DNA of 64,000 nt from Carettochelys insculpta (GCF_033958435.1 NC_134141.1:97195001-97259000), one strand, 5' to 3'. Positions 11,421 through 23,658 are shown, numbered from the stretch's first letter. Numbers and translations: made by a program. Notes: a model not told the origin generated them from the letters alone.

Positions 11421-11502
11421 GAAGAGTATTATTACAATTTCTGTGCAACAAATCTGAGTGATCAGTCACTGGATGGTTATTGTTTGCCATGTCTGCAGCA
11501 AG
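11421..11502 (+). other. Candidate internal exon of an unidentified gene
   Basis: An 82-bp segment preceded by a pyrimidine-rich tract ending in ttgttatgcag and followed by a good donor (CAAG|gtaatg). Only one of three frames is open, giving EEYYYNFCATNLSDQSLDGY and then CLPCLQQ. I do not recognise the peptide. Length and splice signals fit a real exon, but chance matches of this quality occur in 64 kb. It could also be a cryptic exon or part of a non-coding transcript. Confidence 0.2.
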
Positions 11503-11934
11503 GTAATGACTCAAATCTGTACCAAGAAACTGCAGTGAATTAGTAGGCAAAAGCTTCGTTTTATTTACTGTTCTTCTTTAGCATGGTCTTTGGGGATGTG
11601 AGGGATGTGAAAATTTCTGTATCTTATTTAGGTGATAACTTAAATTAGTCAAGATACTTCGATCATAATTTGTAAACCTTCTGGGAGAGGCAGAGCTGAA
11701 CTTTGGCTAGAGTGATTTGGGACAACGACCTCAGGCCCTGCACTTTGAGGGAGGCCTGTGCTTCAGTAAAATCGGGATTATCCTGATATTTTAGACCTGT
11801 CTTCCTTGTCCAGACCAATATGTAATTGAGATGCTATTTGTCTCCAATATTCAGGCACGGAGGTGGGATGAGTGGGGTGAGGAGGCAGGCAGCTGGAGTG
11901 AGATATGATGGACAGATGGTGGTCTGGTGAGTAA

Positions 11935-12106
11935 GGAGGCAAGTGGTAGCAATGTTAAAATGCTTAATCAGTTAAGCACTTTAACCTAGGTCCCATGGCC
12001 ATGACTGGAGTCCTGCTGACTGGCCGTGCTGTTGCTGGCAGATGCCAGAGTTAACTGGCAAGGTAAAATGTATGCTTACTGGTTAACTAGTTCACATCCC
12101 TACTGA
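11935..12106 (-). mobile_element. Unclassified non-autonomous repeat (AGGGATGTxAAC family)
   Basis: On the minus strand it starts tagggatgtgaactagttaa followed by ccagtaagcata. The same words open the copy at 50784 (agggatgttaaccagtaaat). Internal ttaatcagttaagcacttta and ggttaactagtt make it locally self-complementary. Superfamily not determined. Confidence 0.4.
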
Positions 12107-12169
12107 GTGGCAGGCAGGTGGGTAAGGAGGTGAGCTGGTGTGGCAGGCCGACAGCAAGGAGACTAGTAG

Positions 12170-12285
12170 GCAGGCTGAGCCCTGGAGGACAGGGACAAGT
12201 CTCTTTGTTCTGTTTGTACAGCATGTAACACAATGAACCCTGGTCCATGACTAAGGCTTCTAGACACTGTGGTAATAGAAATATT
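12170..12285 (+). repeat. MIR-like / ancient SINE tail
   Basis: gacaagtctctttgttctgt, ttgtacagcatgtaacacaa and ggtccatgactaaggcttct form the conserved 3' block of an ancient MIR-type SINE common in amniotes. No head is visible. Confidence 0.5.
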
Positions 12286-12299
12286 GAAAAGAAGCTCAC

Positions 12300-13840
12300 A
12301 GAATGCTCAGTTTTTGCTACCCATCTCTTGTTTTGCTTCAGATGACAAATGTTTCGTTCTGCCTTTCCCTGCTAAGAAACTAAGAACTAAAACTCCCTTA
12401 CAGGCATAAATTAGTACCCATGCTGCCACCCTGAGTTCACTGAGGGCCCGCATAGAAGAAAGGGGGTCAGTCATGTGGAACAAGTTGCAGGTCCGGAGTC
12501 CAGTATTTTAAAGTGAGAGCTTCTCTCCCTAGTTCTTAAACTTCTCAAATTTAATAAAGGCACTGCAGGTGGTTTTAAAGAAGCACCGTTTTCTGTGAAG
12601 AGTAGATCTCACTGAAGAGGCCTAGTACAGAAAATGTCTGCTATGAATGTAAGACTTCTGCTATCTCTTGTGTGTGGTGTTTAGAAGAAATTGCATTTTG
12701 TAATTTGGATTCAGTGTGTTAATGAGGAGGAGATACTAGACACTGTTGAACTTATCTTTGGTGTGAAACTAGTGTGCTAAAGCAATGTACTATAAAGTGA
12801 TAAAAGGAGTTTTTCCATTCTTGAACCTCCATTCCAACCACTAAATCTTTCAATGTGTTTTCCATTGTCTTCCGTTCAAACTTGGTTGGATGCCTTCATA
12901 ATGGTGGTGAATGAAATGGCTCAGATCCACGGAAGACAGGGCTCCCAATCAGTTATTAACAGTAGTAAGGATGGGGAAAAAAGTCCTTGGAAATTACATG
13001 TCAGCTGATAGATTTGTTATCTAAACTAAGTAGTAAATGTTTAAGACAGGATATGACTTGAAATGTGCATATTTTGTTCTGTTGTTGTAGTTTTTGGAGC
13101 TCATGTTGGGGGGAGGGCAAGGAGGGAGAAACCAGCCTTTCTTTTTAAATGTGACTGCTACTGTTAGTAGTCCACTGTTACAAGTTACTGTTACTGTCCC
13201 TTTCACAAGTGGGTCGAACATAAAATACACTTGAAAAATAGTGCTTTTCGTTACAATTGGAGATGCAAGTGTTTAAATCTTTTTTTTACTTTCATGCTTA
13301 CCATGTAAAGTCTCTACAGAAAGCAGCAACAAACTGTAAGTAAAAATATTTACAGCACAAAATCAGCTGCAACAGCTAAGTGTTATTTGTGAAAGAATAA
13401 TAGGATTGTGAGTGTTGTCTGTGGAAGAATCCTCCTTCAGAGGAACTTTTATTATATGATGGCTAAATCTTGGATAAGATCGAGGAAAAACTGCAGTACA
13501 ATGAGCTCTCTGAACCTCCCTTCAGTTTCTTGTTGGTATAAGGACAGTGCTATAAGGATTCTGTCAGTTGAGGTGGACAAAGAGGTAACTGGAGTAAAAG
13601 GGCCAGAATAGATACTTAACTACTTGAACTGTTGTTTGGATTTTCTCATTGTCTGATTTGTGTGAAGATGAGCAGAAACATGGCAGAGCTTCAGGGTACA
13701 GCAGCATCGAGTTCAAATAAAACCCTTTTATCTGTATAGTTAGAGCTTGTTATGACACAAAATAGGTTCACTTCAGCCCAAAATATAGCACTAGAAAGCA
13801 GTGAAGAGGAACGGACTTGAGACTTTATGTTCCAATTTTG
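12300..13840. other. No gene seen
   Basis: About 1.5 kb of unique-looking AT-rich DNA. No splice-bounded coding segment stood out. Confidence 0.35.
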
Positions 13841-13844
13841 GAAG

Positions 13845-14345
13845 TACAGAAGAACCTCTGAGTTAGACACCTTGGGAATAGGAGATGTTACAGATTTCAG
13901 CTATGAGGAAGCTGGGGTTGCCGCTGAGGTGTGCATGTGAGTTTGAGTCAGGGCTCTCAGGGTGGGTGTTGGGTGGGGGTCAGGGCTTCTGGTAGGGGAC
14001 TCAGGGTTTCTGCCCTCTTGCAGCTCCAGGCCTTTAGGCTGGAGAATGGGGGCAGGTTAGGGCTACCTGGGGCTTCAACCTTGCAGTAGACATTGGAGGC
14101 TGGGCTTTAGTTCCAGCTCCACAGCTCTGCTCTCGGTTTTAGCTGTGGGGGATTGCTGGGACTGAAGCTGCAAGGCTGAAGCCAGGAATGGAGCTGAAAT
14201 CCTAAACTGTCATACCCCTCAATCAACTGAAGTCCTGAGCCCCAGTGCTCCCCAGGATCAGAAGTCCCCAGATCTCCACCCCGTTGCTGAAACCTCAAGT
14301 CTCCCTGTGTGGCTCAAGATGTGGTCTCCCACGCTAAAGCCCTGA
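13845..14345. repeat. GC-rich interspersed repeat, possible Tigger-type start
   Basis: Opens with acagaagaacctctgagtta and gacaccttgggaatag, similar to Tigger-type termini of reptile repeats. It continues into G-rich and then C-rich low-complexity text built of ctggggcttcaacc, gctgaagcc and cccagtgctccccagg units. Right boundary and family uncertain. Confidence 0.35.
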
Positions 14346-14349
14346 GGCA

Positions 14350-15895
14350 GTGAGTGCATTATTTTGCTCTTGTTTTTATTTATTTATTTTTGTTTTGGTC
14401 TCTGCTTCTGCTTGCTTGATTCCTGTTTCACAGGGTCTGTCATTGACCGATAAGTTCATAACTGTGGTGTTTAGGTCTTTGAGGTTCTGCCTGTACTGTA
14501 AACAGCAGTTTACTGACATCCCCTTGAAAGACAGACGTGAATGGTAGCAACTCCCTTAATGTTTCACTGTGACATGGAAAAAATATTGACCTGTGTTAGA
14601 ATCAACAATGTAAACATAAACTAACTGTGGGACTGGGAAGTAATACCTTGTCCATTTCAGAATTCTAGGAATGGCCATCTAGCGTTGTATTTCTTTCCCA
14701 GTCCAAAGACCTGTGTACCCTAGTTTAGACAAGCTACATTCTTGCTCTTACTTGTCCTAGTGCAGTTGGATTCCGAAACCATCCACCCCATTAAAGAGCT
14801 TGAGTACAATTAAGTTTTCTTTAATGAATGTGACGCAGGCACTTACTATGTACACAGTTTAAAATTCTACAGTAACACTGCATACTAGAATAAAAGTAAT
14901 CTTAGTAAATTTTGTATTCAGATGTTTAAACTACTCTCTCCACTTCCTGTTAATTTAGGTTGCAACAAAAAATGTTTTCCTTTGCCTCTGTATCATGGTA
15001 GAATTAGCTGTATACTTCAGTTTTTAAAAAAAAATGTACAAAATCATAAATGCAGCCTGTCAACTTAAAAAGTTGTAAGCAACAAAAACCAAAACAAAAC
15101 AAAAAAATTCCTCATTACTAATAACATCTTCTGCTACAAGAAGCAAGAGAAGTTTAAAGACAAGTTTTTATTTTCACTAGATATACATGTCTGCTTTTAT
15201 TTCAGATTGGGCAATAAAAATCAGTTCTTAGCTTTCATTTTCAGATTCTCTGCACTGCTCAGTTTGACTGGGCCCTTGTGTGTAAAATGTTATTGAATTG
15301 TTTAAAAATATAGCAACTTCTTTATTGCAATGGGTTTTAAGAGTTATCACAATATTTTAATGTTTTGTTAAAATTAAAATGATGCTGTTTAAGCCACTTG
15401 CCTATTATAAATGTGTATGTATTTACTCCCAACACCAAAAGCATTTAGAAAGCAGAAAATACCAAGTTCAACTTGTTTTGTGGTAAGCAATCATTTGATT
15501 GTTTTGCCCCCTACTCCTCCCTTTCTCTTCCTTCAGTCCCTTGAAATAATTTGGGGAGGGGAATGAAGGTTGATGATACTACATAATTTACTTGTTGTTT
15601 TTGCAAATCCTGAGAGAGCACAGATGGGGATTCCATAATACCACCATTGGCAAAGCAGACAGAACCATAATTGCTCCGTTGATGGTATTTTGAGGTTTGT
15701 GGCTTTCAGACATTTTCAGAGAAGTGTTGATTCATTTGATGTCCTAAATCACAATGGCTTCTCTTAAGGTCATGTGGCTGACATTTTGGTCACTTAGTTC
15801 ATATGCTAAAAATATTTCAGTTTAAACAACACAGTGAATTCTCATGCACGGAAGTAACCCAAAATGTAAAACTGGTAGCTTGTAACTTTTGTTTC
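14350..15895. other. No gene seen
   Basis: AT-rich sequence with A-rich patches near 15025 and 15085-15110. Nothing recognised. Confidence 0.35.
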
Positions 15896-15898
15896 CCA

Positions 15899-16662
15899 GG
15901 GTGTGTCTACAGCACCAAGAGTTATTAACAGAATTTGTGTTGACACCCAAAAATTGCCAAAGGGCGTTCACACTCTCTTCCTCTTCCCACACGACATGTG
16001 GCGTCTTTGACAGTGACAGTAATGCACTTTGGGTGTGTATCCCGCAGTGCGGTGTTGTGGGAAGGCAGAGCTGAACCCTGCACATCTTGGGATTCTCCCT
16101 GAGTTTTCCCACAGCCCTCTCTGCTGCCTGGAGTGACATCACGATTAGTTTAGTGAGCACTCTGCTTAGGACTGTCAAAGGAACACAGCCGTCTGTCCCC
16201 CTCTCCCTGCAGTAGCAGTCTGGTGCAAGCAATAATTTGTTCTTTGCTCCCAAAGGAGAGCAGCTCACTCAACTGTCACGTACTTCCCGGTACGAAAGCT
16301 CACCTAATAAACCATTTTGCTAGTCTTTAAAGTGCTACTTGACTGCTTTTTGTTTTGGTACTTCCCAGAGGTTTGAAAGGGATGGGGCACATGCCTGCAT
16401 GGGAGCAGAGATTAAAACAGGGAGCAGAGCAACCAGGGTATGCATTGTGGGATATTGGTGGGACCTAGTTCTATGGATAAAACAAACAGCAGCTGTTTAC
16501 ACTGGCTGTTTGTGCACAATAGAGAGGGGAAAAGACACATGTTTCTGATAAGGTTGGAAGTTGCTGTTGCTAAAAATGAGTGTTTCCCCTGATATTGCTC
16601 TAGTTATTTTGTTGCCAAAGGGCAGTTTCTGTTGAGAAAACTTGATAGTGTTAGACATACCC
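15899..16662. mobile_element. Harbinger-like MITE interrupted by a PLE fragment
   Basis: Left end GGGTGTGTCTACAGCACC; the right end on the complement reads GGGTATGTCTAACACTATC. These are the terminus type of the MITEs at 8109 and 59525. No coding capacity. A 69-bp PLE-derived fragment sits inside at 16289-16357 with its own target duplication and so inserted later. A clean 3-bp duplication of the outer element is not visible, so the outer boundaries are provisional. Confidence 0.45.
16289..16357 (+). mobile_element. 69-bp PLE terminal-repeat fragment (subfamily B)
   Basis: Contains cgaaagctcacctaataaac, ttgctagtctttaaagtgct and acttgactgctttttgtttt, matching one arm of the foldback at 45417-45614. 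It is flanked by a perfect 9-bp direct repeat, gtacttccc, at 16280-16288 and 16358-16366, which shows it inserted as this short piece. It lacks the one-sided tail seen on the foldback copies. Confidence 0.7.
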
Positions 16663-16666
16663 TCAA

Positions 16667-18325
16667 TGTGAAAAGGATCTCTTGCCAAACTTCACGTTAA
16701 AGCTTTTGAGTCTCATGACCTGCAGGAATGCATTAGAAGCACAGGTTGGTGTATTAGATTACATATAAAAATAATTTAATTTGAAGGGGATCTCAGATAG
16801 GGGAAATTTTGGTTTTGGTTGTTTTTTTTTTTTGGACTTCACGTGCTGTATGAAGAAGGCTTGAACAGGCCTTTTCGGTGTGGGTTTTTTCATTAGAAGT
16901 TTATATTTAGGTTTTGTCCAGCCTTACCTTCATAGTGACCATAGACCCAGTGGAAGTATGGCATCATAACTGATTGGAAGCAGAGCTCTTTGAAAAAAGG
17001 GGGCTTTAGGAAATGTGAGTGGGGGGGAAAAGGTGCTTCTTTTCACAAATTCGAAATACTGTTCCTTTTAAATTAAGGCATTACACAGCTTCAAACTGAA
17101 ATTCAGAGAAGATCAGACTAGAAATATGAGAACATCAGTGATTTACAAATTTTAGGGAGATAAGAAAGGGCCCAGTACCCAGGCGAAAACTTTTTCACAC
17201 ATGCTAAAAAAGTCCAAAAGGGCTTAAATAACTTTGATTTAAAAACCTCTTGCAGACTGTCTTCCAAATTTGACTTGAGAAGGCTGCTGGATTGTTTTTC
17301 AAAAACTAAAAATTTGATTTCCTACTAAATATTCTTGGTAATATTAATTTTGTTAGAGAAAGTCTGAATGTATCCATGTCTCATTTGCCTTTTTTACATG
17401 GGAAGGAAATACTCAAACTAAAAAATAGCTTTTGTTACTGTTTTATGCTCACTAGGGAAAAGAAAATATTCAAGTGTTTGAAAGCAGAAGTTAGTGTAAT
17501 TTGCAAAAGAGTATTGTTTGTGTAAACAGGCAAAAGCATTGCTTATACTGTCAAAAGGTTAAATGTGCAAGTGAATAAGAAAGCACTTTTCCTTCTGAGT
17601 TTTCCTTAAAACTATTGTCCTCTATGACTTTCAGACAGCATAGTGATAGTTCCTTTGCACAGTGCACTTTTATTTCATTCTTAATGAGTTCAAGAGAAGT
17701 CTTTGCCCTTTTGTTTCATATGGTCTCTTTTGATTTCAGTAGTACTTTGGGGGAGCATGACCAGCACTTTATACTCATTAGCGCTGCTTTCCTGTTTGGC
17801 GAGTTACACATTACAGATGTTTACAATGCAGACTCTCAGTATAACTTTATATCATGGGCTCTGGCTGTTTGTGTGATTCAATGTAAAGCAGCATCCTCCA
17901 AGCATTTCATTAAGGCTGAATGCTGAACATATTCTCAGTTTATCAGTTTTAGCCATGCTAGCATGCAGGTGAGCCTGAATGGTTTTTAGCTATGCATTTG
18001 TTAGTGTTCAGTGGGGGGTTAGGGGCCTTGGCATAAGCTGGCAGCTGTCCTATGAGCACCACAGCTACCTCACAATTTAAGGATGTACAAAATGAAATGA
18101 AGCTTTTCTGGCCGCAGAGACCACTAAGGAGGAACACAGGAAGAACAGAGTAGGACAGGTTTTGAAAAACTTAGAGCAGCAAATGGGAGGTTGCAGGGTA
18201 AGGAAAGGCCATCTCTGGTGAGTATTCACACAGTGGAGAAGAGCTTTAGAGAACTGTGTGTGTCCGGGTTGGCTCATGTTTATGAGCACTTAGTGTATGG
18301 TGTTCCTCATCAATGGACTTCAGAA
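16667..18325. other. No gene seen
   Basis: About 1.6 kb of AT-rich sequence. The longest open frames (for example 17615-17926) show no motif or splice context. Confidence 0.35.
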
Positions 18326-18329
18326 GTGA

Positions 18330-18460
18330 GCAGGCAGTATTTTTGTTCTATAGATGGCAAAATTGAGGTGCTGAGGCTGTCTGGCCAAAGTCCGGTTGAG
18401 TCACTGGCAGAGCTGGGAAGGTAATCTGGGGCTTCATGCTAGGGTGAACTGTCCTGCTTT
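18330..18460 (-). repeat. MIR-type SINE remnant, minus strand
   Basis: ttctatagatggcaaaattg, aggtgctgaggctgtctggc and tcactggcagagctgggaag form the classic complement of the MIR core (fewer than about 130 bp). Old and diverged. Confidence 0.6.
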
Positions 18461-18824
18461 CTATCTCTTTATGAAGTGTAGTCTGTTCATATTTTAAAAA
18501 CAGATATTCAATTTGGAATGTATTCATGCTCTTTAGGGAAAATTGTGCTGTTGCCTACAGTGTAATAGGTTTATATTGTTATTGTTGCATCCTTTTAGAT
18601 GTTTATTCTGAGGTACAGTTAGGCTGTGACATTATTCATTATTCGACCTTTTCAGATCTTTGATCTTTCAGACTTTTTTCAAAAAAAGTTGAACGGCTTC
18701 TAAATCTTGTGACTTCACAGGAGCATCTTACAGGAGTCCACAGAAAATTGAAGTAGAATTTACTGCACCCCTTTGCCTAGAAATTGTGTAGGACAGGTGC
18801 AGTTTGGTGGGCTTTACTGCTGGT

Positions 18825-19520
18825 GTGTCCTCGTGGGTCTTTGGCTCTGTTGAGGATAATCAGAAGGCTGCTTGCATGTATGTTCGATGATGTGGGCCCA
18901 ATGATCACAGCAGACCCCACAAGGTCAGATAGGGATTGAAGGCTCACAGCCAGGGTTTATTGCCAGGTGAGGTACAAATAACAGTTGTCACGTATACTGA
19001 TGAGTTGTACAGATGTACCTGCAGCAGTGGACTGATGCAAGCAGTGGGTATTACACTGCCCCACTAGGTCAGACAAAGATGGTCTCCTCCTGCCCCCAAA
19101 ATCACATTATATACAGGTACAAAAAAAGCACACCTCACTGCTGATGTATCAGGATGCTGCTTAGATACCACCCATCACTCTGTACCTTGTGGTTTGGTTA
19201 GATCATCTCTTATCCATCATGCTGTCATTTTAGACCCTTTCCTGAACTGAGGTCTATATCTGTGAGGAGTTGGTACCAAGGTCTTTTTTATTGAGCTTGG
19301 TGGTACCTTGTGATTTCATCTTGTACCAATTATTTTTCTGCATCTGGGCCAATTAGTGGTTTGTATTCTCAGCCCTCTCTGTGCCAAGTTCTGTTAGCAG
19401 GCGCTTGCCTCTTGCTCACAGCTTAGTTTTGCTTTTAGCTATGTTTTGTCCATTGTCGCTAGGCCTCAGGCCTCAAGCCAGACCTGTGCTGTATGGGCTT
19501 AGTTAGACCTTCCATCTTAC
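18825..19520 (-). mobile_element. Solo LTR of an endogenous retrovirus-like element, minus strand
   Basis: On the minus strand there is a TATA-like box (tgtatataatgtg, plus position about 19098-19110). About 140 bp downstream lies a polyadenylation signal in ggcaataaaccctgg (plus 18957-18971), followed by a U5-like stretch. This is the layout of an LTR. No internal retroviral genes are adjacent. Ends are approximate and no target duplication was established. The hAT element at 19526 abuts its outer edge. Confidence 0.45.
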
Positions 19521-19525
19521 TACAG

Positions 19526-19866
19526 CAGAGGTGGGCAAACTTTTTACATCGGGACCAACTTTTCATCCCTGCAATTAGCAGGGCCCCCCGCAACCTGTTT
19601 AATGTAATCCAAATGGATGGAAATTTCAGTTCCATTCAGATGAAAAAAATACCCTTTCGGTACATGTAAGAAAATAAGTAGGTAGAATGTAAAAACTGTA
19701 TTTAATCTGTATATAAATGCAAATACACATACATAGAAACAGTAACATATTTCAGTATTTTTAATGAGATGGACAAGCCTAAGACCCAGCATTTGATCGT
19801 GCTGCACCCCCTTATCAAATGTCATGCCTCCCCAAGGGGGCCTGCACCTGACTTTGTTCACCACTG
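19526..19866 (+). mobile_element. hAT-type non-autonomous element
   Basis: Left terminus CAGAGGTGGGCAAACTTTTT; the complement of the right terminus reads CAGTGGTGAACAAAGTC. Both are hAT-style. The interior has no transposase; an open minus-strand frame of 129 codons across it has no recognisable domain. An 8-bp target duplication is not evident. Confidence 0.55.
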
Positions 19867-19869
19867 TGT

Positions 19870-20880
19870 AGGGTATGATCTTGCAAGCAAACATGTAAAA
19901 ACCCATCACCAGAAGTATGAGCCCTCTAAACAACTACCCACGCCATCTGAGATGCCTACATTTAGAACGGTCACATCCTACACCCCCTTTATCGAAGTAT
20001 GTGCCTTTTAATCTGAGCCTCTCCACTGTACCATGAGTTGTGCTTTTTGTTTTAGAGCAGAGGAAAAAGAGGGACTATAAAATAGAATGGAGTGACAAGT
20101 TCTCGTTTTTATTGACGCTTCATGTAGAGGGGAAGGAACAAGGAATGGAGACTTTTGATCCTTTAGTGGAATGTTATAGGGGAGGGAGGCTTATTTGGAG
20201 CCTCAGGAAGACATTTCTAATGCCTATGGAGGCTCAGTTTCATGGGGGTTGGGTGGAGAATCATATGATGGGGTGCACGTTTGTAAAGATTGAGAGGGTG
20301 TCAATTGAGGGAGGCTCATTGGTTTGGGAATTGCAAGGAGAGTGAAGTGACAGGAGGTTTATGTAGGAATCCTTGTCTAGATGGCCTTTGCAACATACTC
20401 TGGAAGTGTTTACTCATGTACCCATCTGCAGAAGCTATTTCCTTACAATCCAAGAGGATTAAATTATTAACCTGAGCTGGGGACATGTAGATCTTGAGGA
20501 GGACAGGGAGAAGAGATTGGATACCAGTTGTGATGTACAGGAGAAACGTGACAGCAGATAAGCTTGAGGAGAAGGACATAACAAGTTTGTCTAATATAAA
20601 TGTGGCTGTGTGTGTATGAAGAGCCTTTTTAAAAAAGTGGACCTATATTACTTTATGAAGATGTCTTTAAAACTTTGCTAAACCAGCTCCATACCTTGAA
20701 CCTTTAATACGTAACTGGTGGCTGGTGTGCTAATGCAATAGTTTCCCCTTTGATCAAGGGGTAGGAGTGGTCAGTCAGCCCCTCTTTTGCTTGAGTCTCT
20801 CTGGTAGTCCTGATTTGGGCTATGAAGAGCATTTAATTCCAGTCCCTCTGTATTTTAGAAGTTTCCACTTTATGCTTGGC
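19870..20880. other. No gene seen
   Basis: Purine-rich sequence (about 20080-20560) with open frames but no family signature or splice signals. Confidence 0.3.
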
Positions 20881-20884
20881 AGGA

Positions 20885-21550
20885 GTAGAGTGGTTTTGGA
20901 TCCCAAGAGACCTTGCTTAATATGTCTCTGATGAGAAGTAGGTAGTGGAGCCCACCAACTCCACTGACTTCCAGCTCAGGGCCCTTAACTGAGACAGGAA
21001 GAATCAGTCCTCAACAACTCCTCCTGCTGTACCCTAGGTTCTTCCCACCTTTGGTTCCATAGGCTTCTTCATGCTATAGATTTACCATTCTTTCCCTTAT
21101 GTGTCATCTCTGGATGGCTTCTCACCAGTTACCTGGAAGGACTTTTCTGGCCAATGTGCTCCTTTGCCAGCTGCTCCTGCCCTTGTCCACCTGGTTTTCA
21201 GCTCTTTTATACTTCCAGTCAGCACTGGTTGGCAGTTCCCACACTAACTCCTTGGTTGCTGGGCCACCATGAGATCTTTGCTCACCATCACAATAACCAG
21301 TGACCTCTGGCAGAAATGCCAAATTGCACTGTGGTGTTGTGACTGTTCAACTTGTCTCTCCTACCAGGACCCCAACAAAGCAAGACTGACAGCCTCCCAA
21401 CCCAGCTTCCTGCTTCAGCTGTGGCTTGAGAGCAGTTCTGCAATATATGTTACTGTGGCATCTCCCAAGTTCTGCGGCATCTGGCTGGAGCTCTTTTGCT
21501 ATCCCAGTATTTCTCCTGCTCCCTTTGACATTACACTCCATATTCTCTGT
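20885..21550 (-). mobile_element. LTR-like segment, minus strand
   Basis: The minus strand carries a strong TATA box, ggaagtataaaagagctg (plus about 21199-21216), in a moderately GC-rich block resembling reptile solo LTRs. A similar arrangement is at 58290-59225. No gag, pol or env coding is seen and the ends are not resolved. A host promoter is possible, but there is no CpG enrichment or exon nearby. Confidence 0.35.
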
Positions 21551-21554
21551 GGAA

Positions 21555-22190
21555 AATATGTTGATGATAATGAATATGACATAACTGGAGGAGCTTTAGG
21601 CACGATAACTTCTGAAAGGTATCATGGGAAAGGTTATGATTCACTGAATATGATTATCCAGTTTTGTATGTAGGTGTCATTTCTATATCTGAAGTTAGGA
21701 ATATCAACTCTGTAGCTGTATTTCAACTATGCTACTTGGGCGACGCCCACTGCTAATGATTTAGGTACAACAATGGAAAAGGCAGAAAGGGTTGATGCTC
21801 CATAGGTGAGGACAGTGGACTGTAAAAAGGCTCCGTGTCCCTGTGGACCATCTGTTATGTCACTGATGTATGGATGGTGTGATGTTAGGTAGGTGACCCA
21901 GGCACCTGACTCGCTAACCATCATCTTGGACTGCTGAACTTTTCCACTGGGAGGTGGGGGCTTTAAACAAAGGATTCCTACCTTTTGGAAATCCTACATT
22001 AGATGTGAGGAGGAAAACAATCGGGGTCTTTACTGTGGCTCTCCTCTACCTCCTGACCTAAAGAGTTACTCAAAAACACCTGGAAAAAAAGGGACTGTAA
22101 CTAAGGGGAGTGTGGAAGAAACTGCTGGACTCAAGCTAGAAAAATACTTGACCTATGAAGAACCATACTTACAACAGTGTCCAGGGTGAG
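21555..22190 (+). repeat. Unclassified interspersed repeat, possibly LTR-related
   Basis: cttctgaaaggtatcatggg, atctgaagttaggaatatca and tgcatttcaact-like tgtatttcaactatgctact resemble a repeat I associate with turtle genomes. Boundaries and class are not established. Confidence 0.3.
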
Positions 22191-22194
22191 GAAT

Positions 22195-23030
22195 AATTAT
22201 ATGTTAACTGATTTCTTTCATGAATCAAGCTTAGTTTGCATGCTTTGCTTAATTTTTTCAGAAATCTGCTTCGTTCCGATTGTTACCTGTTTAAGTACAA
22301 AAGATGTATTTTATTTCTTGTTTATAATACTACCCAGTGTGCCATTTCTAACTGGGGGTGGGACAGGAAGTTGTGCATATCTTCCTCCACATTGAGGGAA
22401 GAGGCAAAATTCATGTAACTTTGGGTTTGCACTCCACGAGAGGTGGACACAAGTGTGCTGTGGCAAGTCCCTTAAGGTGAGCCTTCCCTGGACTGATTTC
22501 AGCATCTGTATCATACTGCAGTTGTGTGTGGCACTCTTGTACAGTTGGCTGGAAGAGGCTTGTGAGCCTGGCCTAGCAAGACCAGGTAAAGTGGACAGAA
22601 GTTGGAAGACGAGGTTAACGCGGTAGCGTATCAGCGCATCAGGTGACATCCCAAGGGGGTTTTAGGATTTTACAATCCCCATTTAATGTTTAATAACAAA
22701 CTAGTTTGAAAACAAAATGAGTGGCGGATTGTCTGTGTCTGAGGTAGGAAAAATAATCAATACTCTGTGCCCTCCATGCTATGTAATCCCCTTTTCTTTT
22801 CAGTTTAAACTGATTTTTTTTTTAAACCAAAATAATCCTGGGTTTTTGCAAAAAGTATGAAGTTTTTCTTTTCTGGTATTTTTCATCATTCTTTTCTATC
22901 ATTCAAATGTGTGTGCATATAATATATAAACCTTGTGTTATTGGTAAAAATAGTGTTTTGCATGAGGTGTATTATGATAAAGTAGTCTGTGTATATGCAA
23001 AACTTCATGTTGAAAGAAGGATACGTATTA
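22195..23030. other. No gene seen
   Basis: AT-rich sequence with no supported feature. Confidence 0.35.
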
Positions 23031-23038
23031 GTCTAGAA

Positions 23039-23358
23039 CAGGGGTCAGCAACTCCCAGCATGTGTCAATAGTGGCATGCAAGCCGATTTTCTTCTGCATG
23101 TGAGGCAGAAGCTCTAGCTCCACCCCTCTTCCCCCATGCAGCCAGGAGCTTGCTCAGAGCCATGCTAACTGTGGACTAACAAAAGACCAGCTAATGCTAC
23201 CAGCCACAACCTAAATGCTCTGCGTCTTAATTTATAAATGAAGCTGTTGTAAGAAGGACTAATAGTGATTTTTAAAAAGTATCCCTGGCACTTGGACTGT
23301 GTGTAGGGGTCTAAAGGTCAGATTTTGGCACTCCGCCTCGGAAAGGTTGCTGACCCCA
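23039..23358 (+). mobile_element. hAT-type non-autonomous element with perfect TSD
   Basis: A 320-bp element starting CAGGGGTCAGCAACTCCC and ending ggttgctgacccca. It is flanked on both sides by the identical 8-bp duplication gtctagaa (23031-23038 and 23359-23366). Inverted termini plus an 8-bp duplication are diagnostic of hAT transposition. No coding capacity, so it needed a transposase in trans. Confidence 0.85.
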
Positions 23359-23452
23359 GTCTAGAAGATGCACACAGTAAACAAACAGGCCCTCATGCAA
23401 ACTCTGAAGAGTGTGCACATCTGACCGTACTGATGAATCTCATGCCCACTGC

Positions 23453-23637
23453 CAGTGTTCCTTTTAAGCTGAACACTTGGGCAGCCACCCAGGAGAGATG
23501 CAGTTGTTGCCCAGCTCATTAGCAGAGTGCTCACAGCTGGCCAGAGTAGGCAGCCTGTGTTTCTATTGGTGGTGCACATACACTCCTGGCTTGGAGCACA
23601 TAACACCCATGGATGGGAAAAGTTAGGGGGAACACTG
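23453..23637 (+). mobile_element. Short hAT-type MITE
   Basis: Left end CAGTGTTCCTTTTAAGCTG; the complement of the right end is CAGTGTTCCCCCTAACTTTT. It is 185 bp long. The CAGTGTTCC ends match a hAT MITE type widespread in reptiles. Flanking bases do not form a clear 8-bp duplication. Confidence 0.6.
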
Positions 23638-23658
23638 TCTACCACATACTCATTTCAG

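Noticed and set aside
15822..16268. 148-codon open minus-strand frame
   Set aside because: It lies in the Harbinger-like MITE, has no domain or splice signals, and its composition follows the repeat.
20885..21216. TATA box at about 21205 as a host gene promoter
   Set aside because: No CpG-rich region or credible first exon on the minus strand; an LTR-like context fits better.
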